Position numbers and translations under genes: made by a program. 64,000 bases of DNA from the NCBI GenBank assembly GCA_905221615.1, contig CAJNDT010000987.1, forward strand, positions 40,097 to 104,096. Reading direction: 5' to 3'. Of the stretch, positions 1 to 10,035 are shown piece by piece. The notes beneath the pieces were generated by a model. That model made no database searches. It saw only the letters and a list, made by a program, of their open reading frames with translations, and was not told the origin of the DNA. This DNA is from Symbiodinium sp. CCMP2592 (Eukaryota; Sar; Dinophyceae; Suessiales; Symbiodiniaceae). Positions within the stretch are counted from its first letter, which is position 1. The number at the start of each line of letters is the position of its first letter.

Positions 1-33
1 TATACATAAACACATACATATACATACACACAC

Positions 34-71
<38 letters not shown>

Positions 72-110
72 CACATGTATGTATGTATGTATGTATGTAC
101 ACACAGATGC
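1..110. repeat. AT/tetranucleotide microsatellite
   Basis: Mixed CATA, TA and TGTA simple repeat at the window edge. There is no coding potential. Confidence 0.9.
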
Positions 111-1760
111 AGGTTCGCTAAAGTAAGCTCCTTGACAAGAACTCGGTGCGCTCAGGCTGAGCTTGCTGCTGCCGGCTCGTCGAAGCGAAGTCACCTATAG
201 GGAACTCCAGAAAGTTGGAATATGGTTTCAGGGCAGGATACCCTGTAATTTACCATAAAGGGTTTAGGATAATCATACTCCAACTTTCTGGCTTTTACTG
301 TAGCGATCTTCCCCAGGATGTTCGAATTCAAGCGAGGTTGAAATCCGGGAAAGCAGTCCTTGAGAATTCAACGTTAGGGGTTCAGGAGTTTCGGGGCTAG
401 GGTTCAGGATATGATAAGAGCTGACGGGTTTGAGAATGCAAGGTTTCAGACTCACAAGCAAGGTGCTAGTTGCGAGTCATGAGCACCTAGCACGCCACCC
501 TGGCTTTCTAAGCCCTCAGCCTCAAAACCCAAACCCCTAACCATAAACCTAACCTCTAGCCCACTCCCCATATCCGAAGTCCGCTCCCGAAGTCTGAACC
601 CCAAGTCCCCAGTGTCAAATCAATTAACACAAACCCCGAAAACCCGAATAACACAGCCACTATCAGGATTTTGCGAGAAGAAATCGGAGGAACCCTCAAC
701 CCCTCGGCATTCCCCCCCTTTTCAGGAATTAGCCTCATGGAGCATGTAGATGTGGAGCCGGCCAGCCTGCACGGTTGAGACTGCTTTGGGGTTCTTAGGG
801 CCTCAGGGTTTCAAGGTTTAAGGGTCTTGGGGTCTCTCGCAGGAGGGTTTGTTGTTGTGGTGTCTTGTTTTAAAGTCATTCCGGAGTGTTTTCGAAGCTG
901 CAGGGCATTGAGACTAGCAGCTAGCATCTCGGAGCAAGGCAGCATCAGAGCTTGCAAAGCAAACACCACTATGCATGGAATCGATTTTTTGCACTCGGCA
1001 TACACTCATCCACGTTCTTTTTAGCAACAAGTCACCATCGCCATAACTCACATGTCGGGATCATCCAAACTCGAAACCCATCGAACCGGCCTGAAAACCC
1101 CCCCTCTCCCCCCTGTCCCCCCACTTCAACACTCGACCCTCCGGAAGCCCCGGGCTCCCGGACCCTCCCCAAGTTTTCAGCTCTTCGAGTCCCTATGAGC
1201 GCCTCCTCAGCTTCTTTGGCCATGGTCTCCACAAAGGTGGCGTAGCCCGCGTTGTGGCCGTTCCTGGCTTCGGGCTTTGAAAGCGTTTAATATAAGGTCC
1301 TCGAGGACTGGAGTTCTTTGGGCTTGGTCTTGTCTCAAAACCGCGTCTGCGTGCTGTGAGCAAGGGAAGCATACGCGGCCAAGGTGCTCATCCACGATTT
1401 TCTCCATCTTGGAATTGTCTCCTTGCGCAGATTCATCTTTGTAAGGGTCTCCGATACTTGGGGTGTCGCAGCCTCATAGTGCTCAGCTTAAGGCTGGAAG
1501 CTTGTCATGGCAAAGGCAAGCCCTGTGTTCTTTCACGCAGCGCTCTTGACGACGTGGGAAGGTATTGTTGCAGCGCCTTCCCGTCACCCTAGCTCTTCAA
1601 TTGCAGAAACAGAGGGGCCTGCAGGGTTAGACCAAGTGAGGCTCAACAGTCTGTATGTTATGCTAAAAGTATTCAGATGACTCAGGTTCCTTCACACTCT
1701 CTGAGTCGCTGCAGGGAGCCCGCTCGCTACACTTCGGAAGTTTTAACGACGGAAAGCAAC
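111..1760 (-). other. Intergenic/intronic stretch with candidate minus-strand exons
   Basis: Several GC-rich islands on the minus strand look like short exons. About 1745-1690 reads CSERAPCSDSESVKEPES after an AG. About 1407-1330 contains MEKIVDEHLGRVCFPCSQ. About 1262-1195 follows CCAG|G and reads NGHNAGYATFVETMAKEAEE. About 190-120 ends in a stop. They could be the 3' part of the candidate gene at 2472-5199, but I could not fix the junctions and frames. The spacers are CCCTAAA-like repeat sequence. The function is unknown and each exon is only an inference from an open frame plus a splice motif. Confidence 0.25.
195..303. repeat. Fold-back (MITE-like) element, family A copy 1
   Basis: Inverted terminal repeats containing CCAGAAAGTTGGAA (from 207) and its complement TCCAACTTTCTGG (280-292) bracket a CCCTAAA-like centre. 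The same terminal sequence recurs at 2744-2851 and 3127-3246. No coding sequence lies inside, so it must depend on a transposase supplied elsewhere if it is a DNA transposon. Confidence 0.7.
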
Positions 1761-2471
1761 ATATGTTGCACTATGCTGTAGATGCTGTACGACATTTGGC
1801 TGTGCCTTACTTCACTGTGCTATATGATGCTCTTCAGTGCTGACGGTGCATGTAGCGGTGTACAGTAGCTGCCAGTTTTCCGCATTCCCAAACCCCCCAA
1901 ACCTGCCTGGGAAAGGATCGTAGAGAGCTGTCTTCAGCTTCAGGGCATCCTCAGAAGCATCTCTTTTCAATAGGGCCCGGGACTTGCAGATTCGGATCGA
2001 GTCCTCCAACGCAGCTCTTAAAAACGATTAAATACTTAGGCCTGTTTTGGTCATGGCTTTGTACAGTGTTCTTTGGGATCCTGAAGGAATACTAATTACT
2101 ACGAATTGTTCCGACTCCGACAAAACCCTAAATAGCACCCGAACAGCTTGTACAACCCTTACCAAAGAGTCACGACTGAACTTATGAAACCTAAACCCCT
2201 CACCCCCAGACCCGAAACCATACATGATCCTAAAACTCGTTAGAGTCGCCACCTAAATCACTAAACGAGCAATACCCTATAAGCCCTAAATACCCTTAAC
2301 AGAGTCCCTAATTTTATAGGTTTTTTAAACGAGCCCTATAAGCTTTTAGATAAAAACTTTAACGAGCGCTATAAGGGCTTAGAGTTTTCGAAAATTAGGG
2401 GGGGTACCTCATTTTGGGGTCCCTATACTAAGGATCCTACTGGTACTTTTTTGTTTTAAAAAACCTAAAGC

Positions 2472-5199
2472 CCGTCGGCCTTGATCAGGTGCCTGGCCAG
2501 CGGTGTCCACTCGCACTTCGTCTCCTGTCTCTCCGGGTTTAGGCTTTGGGACAACTCTATGACTTTCGAGCCTCAGGTTCAGTGAAGCCTAAACCCTAAA
2601 CCTGTAGAACTCCTAAACCCTAAACCCTAATTAAACCCGAAACCCTTGAACGTTGAACCCTTGAGCCCTTGAGCCCCTGAAGCCCGAGCAACAGGGCCCT
2701 AAATGGCCCAGAATCAGAAACCCTAAACCGCCCACATTGAATCCCAGAAAGTTGGAACATGGGTTTAGGATGAATAGTGCTGGGATTCCCTATGCTTTGC
2801 CTTGAGGGCATGAGGATAATGATGTTCCAACTTTCTGGCTTCTACTGTAACGGCGGGCCAGATATCAAACCCTTACGGGAGCCCGACTGGAAGCCTTAAC
2901 TTAGAGAAACCCTGTTGTAGCGATGCAGGCCCTTAGCCTAAATCCTGAACCCTAAAACCTGAACCATATATTAACCCTACCAACATCCCTAAACCCTTAT
3001 AAGCCTTTATATGTAGGCCATAGGGGTGGGGGGAAGAGCCATCTCAGTCTCCCTCGCCTGGCCAATCTTCTCGCACTCCGGGACCGGGACGAAGCCTAGC
3101 TCTGGGTGGTCTCGGGTCTGATACCCTATAGTAGAAGCCAGAAAGTTGGAACATCATTGTCCTCAGACCCTTAAGGTAAAGTGTAGGGGGGGATCCTAGC
3201 ACTAATCCTCCTAAAGCCATGTTCCAACTTTCTGGCTTCTACTATAAACCCTAAACCCTTTAAGGGTTTAGGGTTTAGGCTTTTAGGGGTTTGGGGGTCT
3301 AGGAGGTTTAGGAGTTTAGGGTGTAGGCTTTAGGTGATCTCTTCGAGGCGGACGTTCGGGCTTTAGGGCTTTAGGGGATCGGGGGTTCAGGGATGGAAAA
3401 GGCGATTTCTTGGGAAAGCGGGGTTCAAAGCGAGACAGCGAGGGAATCATCTCGGACACGCAGCCAGGAATCCCCAAACCCTCTATGACGCAGAGAACAT
3501 GACAGAGCACACCGGCTCAGCCTCAACCCTTCACTCCGAAACCCCCAAGTCCCCAACCTCATCCCCTGCCCTTCTAAAAACACTCAAACTATAAGCCCTA
3601 AACAGGAAACCAATCAAGCTTTAAGTTTAGGGTTTAGGGCCCCCCCTAAACCCTGAAACCTAAACCCTAAACCCTAAAGCCTGAAGCCCCAAACTCTAAA
3701 CTCTCGACGCCCAGTGTGCCAAGACATGTTGTGCCACGGCACGGTAGGCTCCAGCTTCCACGACCAGGTCCTCGTGCTTTGCGTAAGGGTTCCGTAGGTG
3801 TATAGTTCAGGGCGACGCTAAACCCAAAACGCTTCACCGGCAAACCCTGGACCCCGAAAGAGTGCAACGGTATAGAAGCCTAAGAGGCCCCTTAGAATCT
3901 GACCTGAGGATCTTGATCGAGCGCTGAGATGCTCGGTATTTTACTATATGATACTATAGTAAGGTTATATTATACTATATCATACCATATCATATTATAT
4001 TCAGTCACACTATATACCATATTATCCCCTAAAACTCAAGCCCAGAACCCCAAGGTGTCATTACCCAGACAGCCTGATGTTAAGCCCCGAACCCTAAAAT
4101 CCCAAAACCTTCGGTTTAGGGTTTAGGGTTTAGGGTTGTCAGTTCAGGGGAAGACAAAAAGCGGCCTCGTGCGGGCCGAGGTTGCGGATGGACGCGATGC
4201 GTCCGCCTCGCTGAGAGAGCGACAGCGGACGAACTTTGCAGGGCTTGGGAAGAGGATAGGGTTTTGGGGTTACCCCTAAACCCTAGACCCTAAACCCTTA
4301 TAGACGAGTGTCCAAAGGCTGGTTAAATCTAGTGGTCCACGTATAGATTATAGGTACACAAGGCATCCCTTGTGGTCCACTGGATCCATCTGAAATCCAC
4401 AAGGCATCCCTTGTGGCCCACTTAGGCACACAAGGCATCCCTTGAAGCTCCACATTAAGGACGCAAAGCATCCTTTGTGGTCCACTTAGGTCCAAAAGGC
4501 ATCCCCTGAGGCACACTTCAGCACAGAAGGCATCCCTTGTTCACAAAGCATCGCTTCAATCGGCCGCGACGGTATTTAATCTTCAAGGGGTTTTCGGGTT
4601 TAACAGAACGGGCGATTAAACCGGTTTTCGGTTTAATTTGGGGTGCAGAAATTTAGTCGAATTCGGCTTCAACCGTCTGCCGGTGTACTCAAACTTCAAA
4701 GGTTTTCGGGTTTGAACGGACGGGCAGCTAAACAGGCTTTGGGGAATCCCAGATATCCATGTAGCAGTGACCATCAAACAAATGGTAACTGCTTTAACGA
4801 CCCATGCACAGCTTCGCCGCGCAAAAGGCTCATACTGAAACATGCATCGCTTAATCGTTGAGACCGGCATATGGCTACTGGCGGGATCAACCAGTTGCAT
4901 CTCCACACTAGCGGGGATTTGAGGAGAGGTGAAGAGGGCCTTGGGAGCTTCAAACATTCAGAGCGCGTGAATCGGTTTAGGGTTTCTGGGGTGTAAACTG
5001 AACGGTTTAGGGTTTAGGGTTTAGGGTTTAGGGTAAACCTCCCAACACAAACCCACAAACCCCCAAAATCACAGACACAGACGCACGCACACACACTCAC
5101 CCTGAACCCTACACCGTAGGTCGCGTAGGTGAAGTGTGTCCCTTTGCCGCTTCCCGGGCCTAGGCGTTTGGATCGCTCGAAGAGGCAGACCTCTCGCAT
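2472..5199 (-). CDS. Candidate multi-exon gene of unknown function
   Basis: Three minus-strand exons join with consistent phases. Exon 5199-5115 starts ATG after CCTAG (MREVCLFERSKRLGPGSGKG, later YATY) and ends at G|GTGTAGGG. Exon 3095-3040 follows CTAG, completes a Gly codon, reads FVPVPECEKIGQARETEM and ends at ATG|GCTC, a GC donor of the kind dinoflagellates use. Exon 2524-2472 follows ACAG|G and reads ETKCEWTPLARHLIKAD. A further exon may lie at 4246-4150. The ATG at 5199 may be internal rather than the true start, and more exons probably continue below 1760. No family was recognised. The exon model is inference from open frames, base composition and splice motifs. Confidence 0.35.
2586..2640. 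repeat. Telomere-type CCCTAAA interspersed repeats
   Basis: Short degenerate run of CCCTAAA units. Similar islands occur throughout the left block (for example 3241-3262, 3655-3680, 4110-4136, 5281-5320, 9508-9535, 19840-19866, 23500-23524) and are too short and broken to be a telomere. Confidence 0.8.
2735..2851. repeat. Fold-back (MITE-like) element, family A copy 2
   Basis: Left inverted repeat CCAGAAAGTTGGAACAT at 2744-2760 and its exact complement at 2822-2838, followed by CTTCTACTGTAAC. Same family as 195-303 and 3127-3246. Confidence 0.75.
3127..3246. repeat. Fold-back (MITE-like) element, family A copy 3, perfect 28-bp inverted repeats
   Basis: The first 28 bases (3127-3154) and last 28 bases (3219-3246) are exact reverse complements. 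Their core is GAAGCCAGAAAGTTGGAACA. The 64-bp centre is non-coding. The perfect arms suggest this is the youngest of the three copies. Confidence 0.85.
4347..4553. repeat. Minisatellite with palindromic unit
   Basis: About seven imperfect units of roughly 30 bp carry ACAAGGCATCCCTTGTGG followed by TCCACTTAGG. The core ACAAGG...CCTTGT is itself self-complementary, so each unit can form a small stem. Confidence 0.75.
4740..4896 (-). pseudogene. 18S (SSU) rRNA 5'-end fragment, degraded
   Basis: The complement of 4896-4740 starts CTGGTTGATCCCGCCAGTAG. It continues with recognisable SSU landmarks in order: CATATGC, GTCTCAA, ATTAAGC, ATGCATG, CAGTAT, TTAAAGCAGTTA, TTTGATGGTCA and ACATGGATA. It therefore covers roughly the first 150 nt of 18S rRNA with scattered substitutions. 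Nothing like the rest of the rDNA unit follows. It is a non-functional relic, perhaps of a retroposed or shuffled rDNA piece. The identification rests on the universally conserved 5' SSU sequence. Confidence 0.85.
5004..5035. repeat. Four TTTAGGG telomere-type units
   Basis: Uninterrupted GGTTTAGGGTTTAGGGTTTA-type run located internally, next to the rRNA fragment. Confidence 0.85.
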
Positions 5200-5910
5200 C
5201 TAGGCTTTCAAGTGGGAGGGTTTTTGCGGTGCTGGGTGTAGGCTTCAGGGTTCACACGTTGGGCTTCAGGGTTAAATGGGTTTAGGAGTTAGGATGTAGG
5301 GTTTAGGGTTTAGGGCTTTCCACAAAGGGGTTTGATCTCTAAGGGTTCTGTAAGGTGCTTTCAAGGCTCTATGAGGATTCTATAAGGGTTCTGTGATTCA
5401 AACATTGAGCGTTCAGGGGAGGTACTTGTAGGCGTGGTACGTGGTAGGTCAACGAAACCCGCACGCGAGACCTTGTAAACGGGACTCTCAACTCCAACTG
5501 TCATCCAATCCGTTTGAGACATACAGGTTTTCGCATTCTACGTTTCTGCGTCCGGCCACGGCAGTGTATATTTCAGAAAAGAACCTCAAGATATCATGAA
5601 TAAGAAGAGTGCGCTACACTTTGACTCAAATTCAAAAATCAGGTGAAGAGTTTGAGCATGTGCTGCAGTTGGCTGCAATCTTCGAACCAGCTCGCACCAA
5701 AAACCTCAGCAATAGTGTGCTGCTTAAGGGCTTGGGGCTTGAGGGATTCTGGGAGTATGGGCCTTGTGACTCCCAAGACTGGGATTGCGGAAACCCATGA
5801 ACACGACGCCGCCAACCGGAAGCCCTGAAGTAGGGGGGTCTATCTACCGATGTGCTGTTGAGACCTGGGCCCCGAAGCCTGAACCCTACTCCCGACAAAA
5901 CAACAGCAAG
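5200..5910. other. Non-coding spacer
   Basis: TTTAGGG-like fragments and unique sequence. The open frames around 5609-5828 overlap one another in several frames, and I see no domain or splice-supported exon. Confidence 0.5.
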
Positions 5911-6024
5911 CCCATATGGGTAGCTGGCAAAATTGGGGTCCCTTCTTGGGTCCCTAGTATGATACGGCACCTAATATTCAGGGGACCCAAAAAGGGACCC
6001 TAATTTTGACAAGTACCCATATAG
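5911..6024. repeat. Fold-back element
   Basis: Arms of about 43 bp (5912-5954 against 5982-6024) pair with a few mismatches. The left arm begins CCATATGGGTAGCTGGCAAA and the right arm ends ACAAGTACCCATATAG. The short centre is non-coding. Confidence 0.75.
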
Positions 6025-6316
6025 TTACCAGCATAGAGCTGTGACAGTTCGGAACCCGATTTAACCAGCCTCTGCATCTGGGAGGGACGTGACCAAGCGC
6101 CAGGCGGTGTAGACCTAGGTGTGGGAGGGGGATGGGTTTCGAATCCTTTTGGCTTTGAGGCAGGCTGGGGAAGAAAGCGGTTGGTGATTTGCAGTAGGCC
6201 GATTGTCGTCTTTGGGCTTTCAGTCGGTGTGCGACGATGACAATTCACGTGGTGAAACGTTTTGCACACTAAAGACCGGCTGTGAAGCGGCCCCCTGGGG
6301 CCCTGTTCAAGCTTTA

Positions 6317-6391
6317 ACATATATATACATATATATGTATTATATTTTACTATATATTACCTTGTGTATATATATATATATATATATGTGT
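6317..6391. repeat. AT-rich microsatellite
   Basis: (TA)n/(TATATG)n run immediately beyond the 3' end of the membrane-protein gene. Confidence 0.8.
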
Positions 6392-6396
6392 GTTGA

Positions 6397-7038
6397 TCAA
6401 GCTTTGTCGAAGGACTTGAAGAAGTATGCCAGGGTGCCCAAGATTTGCAGCAGCACGAGCTGCGAGCTGCGCTCCTCCCAAGGGGTCTTGCTCTTTGCCA
6501 GCATCGTCACCGGCAGAAGCAACGAGAGCGCGCCGACGCCACAGAAGGCGATCTTGCCAGTGCTTGTCGGCCGCACATGCGGTGCCAGCTGTACCGCCTG
6601 ATACAGCGCCATGAGCGTCAAAGGCTGCAGGAGCATGTGCTCGATGTCGGGCACGAGGTGCTTCGTTTTATCACCCGGCAGGATGCGCGGCAACTCCTTC
6701 AACTCCTCGATGTGCTCTTCAACCATCTCACAGGTGCCTGCAGCCTTGCCCAAGAAGTAGGGCCACCACCAGAACACCCACTGGCCCCAGTTCACTGCCG
6801 CCAGAAAGGGTGCCATACCCGCGGCCAAGTTGGCCCAAGCCGTGTTTCCCGTCTTGGCCTTCACCAGGGCGTGCGCTACGAGGGCATGGCTGCCGCCGTT
6901 GATGGTCGCAGCAGCGATCCGTCCGCCCCAGGGCATCGGCGTGCCCTTATTCATAGCCGCGTGCACACCAAGTGGATCTGCAAGCCAGAAGACGGACTCT
7001 GCGCCTGCCACCACATACAGCGCCCAGGTGTCATTCAT
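6397..7038 (-). CDS. Small multi-pass membrane protein of unknown function (213 aa)
   Basis: Single-exon gene. The open frame extends further upstream, but ATG at 7038 (MNDTWALYVVAGAESV) is preferred because it lies 3 nt after the pyrimidine-rich acceptor-like sequence CATCATCAGCCACAG, a plausible trans-splice site, and because coding composition begins there. Hydrophobic segments occur near the N-terminus (WALYVVAGAESVFWLADPL), in the middle (NLAAGMAPFLAAVNWGQW and the Trp-rich VFWWWPYFLG) and at the C-terminus (FCGVGALSLLLPVTMLA, LVLLQILGTLAYFF). An acidic loop (MVEEHIEELKELP) separates the two halves. There is no cleavable signal peptide or catalytic motif that I recognise. It probably resides in an endomembrane or plastid membrane; that location is inference. 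Confidence 0.65.
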   Translation of the reverse strand: MNDTWALYVVAGAESVFWLADPLGVHAAMNKGTPMPWGGRIAAATINGGSHALVAHALVKAKTGNTAWANLAAGMAPFLAAVNWGQWVFWWWPYFLGKAAGTCEMVEEHIEELKELPRILPGDKTKHLVPDIEHMLLQPLTLMALYQAVQLAPHVRPTSTGKIAFCGVGALSLLLPVTMLAKSKTPWEERSSQLVLLQILGTLAYFFKSFDKA

Positions 7039-7625
7039 TGTCTGTGGCTGATGATGGAGCGAAAGAGTCAGGGGTTGGCTATGAGTATGCCGAGATATCG
7101 AAATCTTGCCTTGCCTTTCTATCCTTTCTATCACGTCCTTGGTCCGATTCAGCCAGGACATGGTGTGCGGAACCACTTCGCTTGTGATGCAGAGGACAAA
7201 CTTCAACAGCAACAGCTGGACAGACGAGGTTCCCCAACATCGCCTTGACAATGAAGGATACCCGCTTTCCCACTTTTTAGTTTCACTAAGGAAACCAGTG
7301 AATAAAAGGACAACAACGACAACAGACCAGGGTATAGAGACTTCGGAATCTTGCACTACTGCCGAGCCCCCCACGTCCGCAGACTCGGATGCACAAAATC
7401 CCATGTCCAAAACCGAGCCCTAAACTAAAACCGCCGAAGCCTGAACCCAAAACCCCAGGCTAACAGACAGCAAATCGATTGTGGACCGTCGCAAGGGCCG
7501 CTGCCGGGAGGGAGAGAGAAAGGATCCTTTGCGTGGACTCCACTTCTTCGGAAACCCATGTCCCCAAAAGCCAAAAAGATCCCTGCGCTAACCGTAAGCC
7601 CTGATCCCTTAACCGCGAAGTCCAA

Positions 7626-8035
7626 GCAATTCGGTTTAAGGGCCCGGCACCACCTGGACCTCCACCGACGATGGCATGGGTGCCTCTCGTCTTCAGGGGG
7701 CTTCGGGTTCAGGGTTTAGGTCCAAACAGACTACGAATTCTGAGCCTACCCTAGAACCCTAAACCCTAAAACCCTAGTAGGGTAGAGGGCTTCAAAAAGG
7801 AGCCCCCTTTCGGATTGCCATCGGAGTTGGAATGGGGTGCGGGCCTGGCAGAGCTAACGGCGCGATCTTCGCGCGAGCTACTGTCATACAGAAAAGCCGC
7901 CAAAAGGGGGCCTTAATCAGGAGAATGGCATGATCATCGCATATAGTGCACCCCAACACCCTATTCTGCTTATCCAGGCCTTGAGCAGGGCCAAAGTTTT
8001 TGTCGTAGTGGCACGAGTCAGGTGTTGGGCCATAC
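7626..8035. other. Non-coding spacer
   Basis: CCCTAAA-like fragments around 7740-7790 and a GC-rich island near 7830-7890 that is open in more than one frame. No gene is supported. Confidence 0.4.
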
Positions 8036-8133
8036 CTATCGTCTCCATTGTAATTCCTTTTTGGGGTTGCCTTTTAGGATCCTTAGTATGAAATTTGTTA
8101 AACCAAAAGAAGGAACTACAATGGAGACTATAG
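8036..8133. repeat. Fold-back element
   Basis: Left arm CTATCGTCTCCATTGTAATT (from 8036) pairs with the right arm ending ACAATGGAGACTATAG (to 8133). There are about 27 bp of stem with few mismatches around a short centre. Confidence 0.75.
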
Positions 8134-8342
8134 GTAGTGCACCAATCTACAATATCACGGGAAGAACACCGATGAATGCTCTCGGAAGCCTTGTCCAGAA
8201 AAGCCGAATGATCCAAAAGCCTGAAAACTGCGCAATCGCCTATCCCGTCCCCGTGTGAGCAATACAACGGCCTGAATGAGGAGCAGTAGTATCCCGTAGA
8301 GTCACCATAGAATTATGCAGGCTATAAAACCCTATGCAGGCC

Positions 8343-8444
8343 TTATTCCAGGTTTTTAAGGCCTATACCATCCTGCTTTGTGACCGAGATGCACTTGGCT
8401 GCTGCCAAAGGCAGCGAGAGAAGCGCCGCAAAGAGGAAGGCCAT
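8343..8444 (-). CDS. Possible first exon encoding a signal peptide
   Basis: ATG at 8444 opens a short frame, MAFLFAALLSLPLAAAKC, with the hydrophobic core and small-residue end of a secretory signal peptide, followed by ISVTKQDG. A GT donor could follow at about GGATG|GTATAGG. I could not find the next exon with confidence, so this may be chance. Confidence 0.2.
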   Translation of the reverse strand: MAFLFAALLSLPLAAAKCISVTKQDGIGLKNLE

Positions 8445-8796
8445 GGCTCTCGACAGACAGAGATGAGGATGGATACGACCCGCAAACATAAACCGTATCC
8501 CCTGTTCATGACGGGACTTTGGTGACTGGATTCGTCCAGATACAGACCATGCACAGCAGACAACAGCTCCAGAGATGCTGAAAATGCCTCCCGGGTGGCG
8601 ATGGCTGGGGCACACTAGGGAGCTGAGGATTAACGAAGCTCAAGCACGTGATGACGTAAGAGATGCGCTCAATCAAAAGGCACTCAAGGAGGCAGCTGCC
8701 GCCCCTCCACTTTTCATCAAGACAGCAAGCTCCTCACCCAAGACAGTGCAAGAGCCTCCAACTCCTTCCCACAACCCAATCCGAAACGCCCCAAAC

Positions 8797-8915
8797 CTCC
8801 CAAAAGACTCGTGGCCTCTTGCCACCGCGCTTCGCGCGCGGGCGGTCCTCGGGTGGCGGCAAGGTCTTCTTCTGCTTCGCCGGTGGCGGCCTCGGCAAAG
8901 TGGGAGCTTCCAGGT
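8797..8915 (-). CDS. Isolated exon, Pro/Lys-rich, unknown gene
   Basis: GC-rich 119-nt minus-strand segment between TCCAAG| and GAG|GTTTGG, open in one frame: DLEAPTLPRPPPAKQKK, then PPPEDRPRAKRGGKRPRVFWE. The composition is basic and proline-rich, suggesting a disordered linker or nuclear-type tail. The parent gene is unknown. It lies in the same orientation as the other exon islands of the left block and could belong with 9232-9285. Confidence 0.35.
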
Positions 8916-9182
8916 CTTGGACCGAGGGCCCACAGAAAAACCACACAGTCACACACGGAGAGGTTTAGGATTTAAGGTTGATATGCTCAGGGGTTTAGGG
9001 TTTCAAGCAATCATGAACCTTGAAGTAAGTTTTAGGGTTGGTTGAGTATTCCAAGAGAGTTCTCTTCCCTTCTGGGCCACCTCAGCTGGAAAAGCTCGCA
9101 CCTTAACCCCACGTAACCTACCTTTTTAAGGACTTATATAAAGAAATCATATTAGGGAACCCTAAAAAGGCAGGTTCCTTAG

Positions 9183-9210
9183 CCTAAACCCTAAACCCTA
9201 AACCCTAAAA
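9183..9210. repeat. CCCTAAA telomere-type units
   Basis: Three to four uninterrupted CCCTAAA units. Confidence 0.8.
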
Positions 9211-9231
9211 AGGCTCGCAAACACCGAGTCC

Positions 9232-9285
9232 CCGACTCCTGGGCCTTGGCCAGGGACTGCAGGATCTTCTCACGAAGCTGCGTAC
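9232..9285 (-). CDS. Isolated helical exon, unknown gene
   Basis: After TGAG| a minus-strand frame reads TQLREKILQSLAKAQES, an amphipathic helix with strong coding composition, before CCCTAAA-type intron sequence resumes. The 3' boundary is uncertain. Confidence 0.35.
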
Positions 9286-9293
9286 CTCAGCGT

Positions 9294-9413
9294 AGGACCC
9301 CAAAAAAGCACATAAGCAAAAATTCGGATAGGGATATCCCATATAAACCCCCTTATAAAGAAAGGTAGGGATATCCCTATAAAATGCTTATGCTTCTGTG
9401 CTTTTTGGGTCCC
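9294..9413. repeat. Fold-back element
   Basis: The left end GGACCCCAAAAAAGCACA and the right end GTGCTTTTTGGGTCCC are inverted copies, with inner arms TAAGCA/TGCTTA and repeated AGGGATATCCC palindromes in the centre. Confidence 0.7.
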
Positions 9414-9448
9414 TCACAGCGGGGTCTTCTCCGCAGAATCGCGGCTGA

Positions 9449-9640
9449 GGATTCAAAAAGTAGATCCCTTAATGGGGGTTCCGATTAAGGGCCCCTTTAA
9501 GGGATCTATAGGGTTTTAGGGTTTAGGGTTTAGGGCTTGGGGGAGGATCCAAAAAGTAGATCCCTTAATGGGGGTTCCGATAAGGTAGCCTTAGTAGTAT
9601 AGGGTCCCAAAATAGGGGATCTACTTTCTGGATCCTTTCG
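9449..9640. repeat. Nested repeat with AAAAAGTAGATCCCTTAATG units
   Basis: Two direct copies of a segment beginning CAAAAAGTAGATCCCTTAAT (about 9456 and 9549) flank TTTAGGG units. An inverted copy, GGGGATCTACTTTCTGGATC, closes the element near 9620-9638. The GTAGATCC core recurs at 52394-52447 and in the 58.9-59.9 kb region. Confidence 0.6.
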
Positions 9641-9939
9641 GGGGGTCTGGGATCAGCAAGGCAACCCCCTGCCACCGATAAACACGTCGCAACCACCCAA
9701 AATCAAGTCAAGCAGAAACCCCATGGGCCACACAATCTCCTAAACTCATGCACTCCTAAACCTGGTGCCTACAATCACTTTTTCTATTATGCCTGAATTA
9801 GTGGACTCAGCTAGTACAATTCCAGACAATGCCTTTTGTTCCGAGTACGCTGTTCTAGTAACCGGATTGCTAGAATCGTATACACGAAGGCGCCAAACCT
9901 TCAGTTTTTAGGCCGAAACACTAAAACCCATGAACTCTA

Positions 9940-10035
9940 AACCCTGACACCCTAAACCGCTAAACCCTAAACCCCTAAACCCTAAAACCCTAAAGCCCTA
10001 AACCCCTAAAACCCCCCGAAACCCTAAAACCCTAA
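9940..10035. repeat. Degenerate CCCTAAA array
   Basis: About ten CCCTAAA/CCCTAAAA units with single-base variants. Confidence 0.85.

Noticed and set aside
4616..4957. 113-codon minus-strand frame
   Set aside because: It translates the degraded 18S rRNA fragment, not a protein gene.
6445..7248. 267-codon plus-strand frame
   Set aside because: Antisense shadow of the membrane-protein gene, whose minus-strand frame has coherent membrane helices.
8575..9045. 156-codon plus-strand frame
   Set aside because: The opposite strand carries a better exon-like frame with splice sites; the plus frame runs into TTTAGGG repeat.
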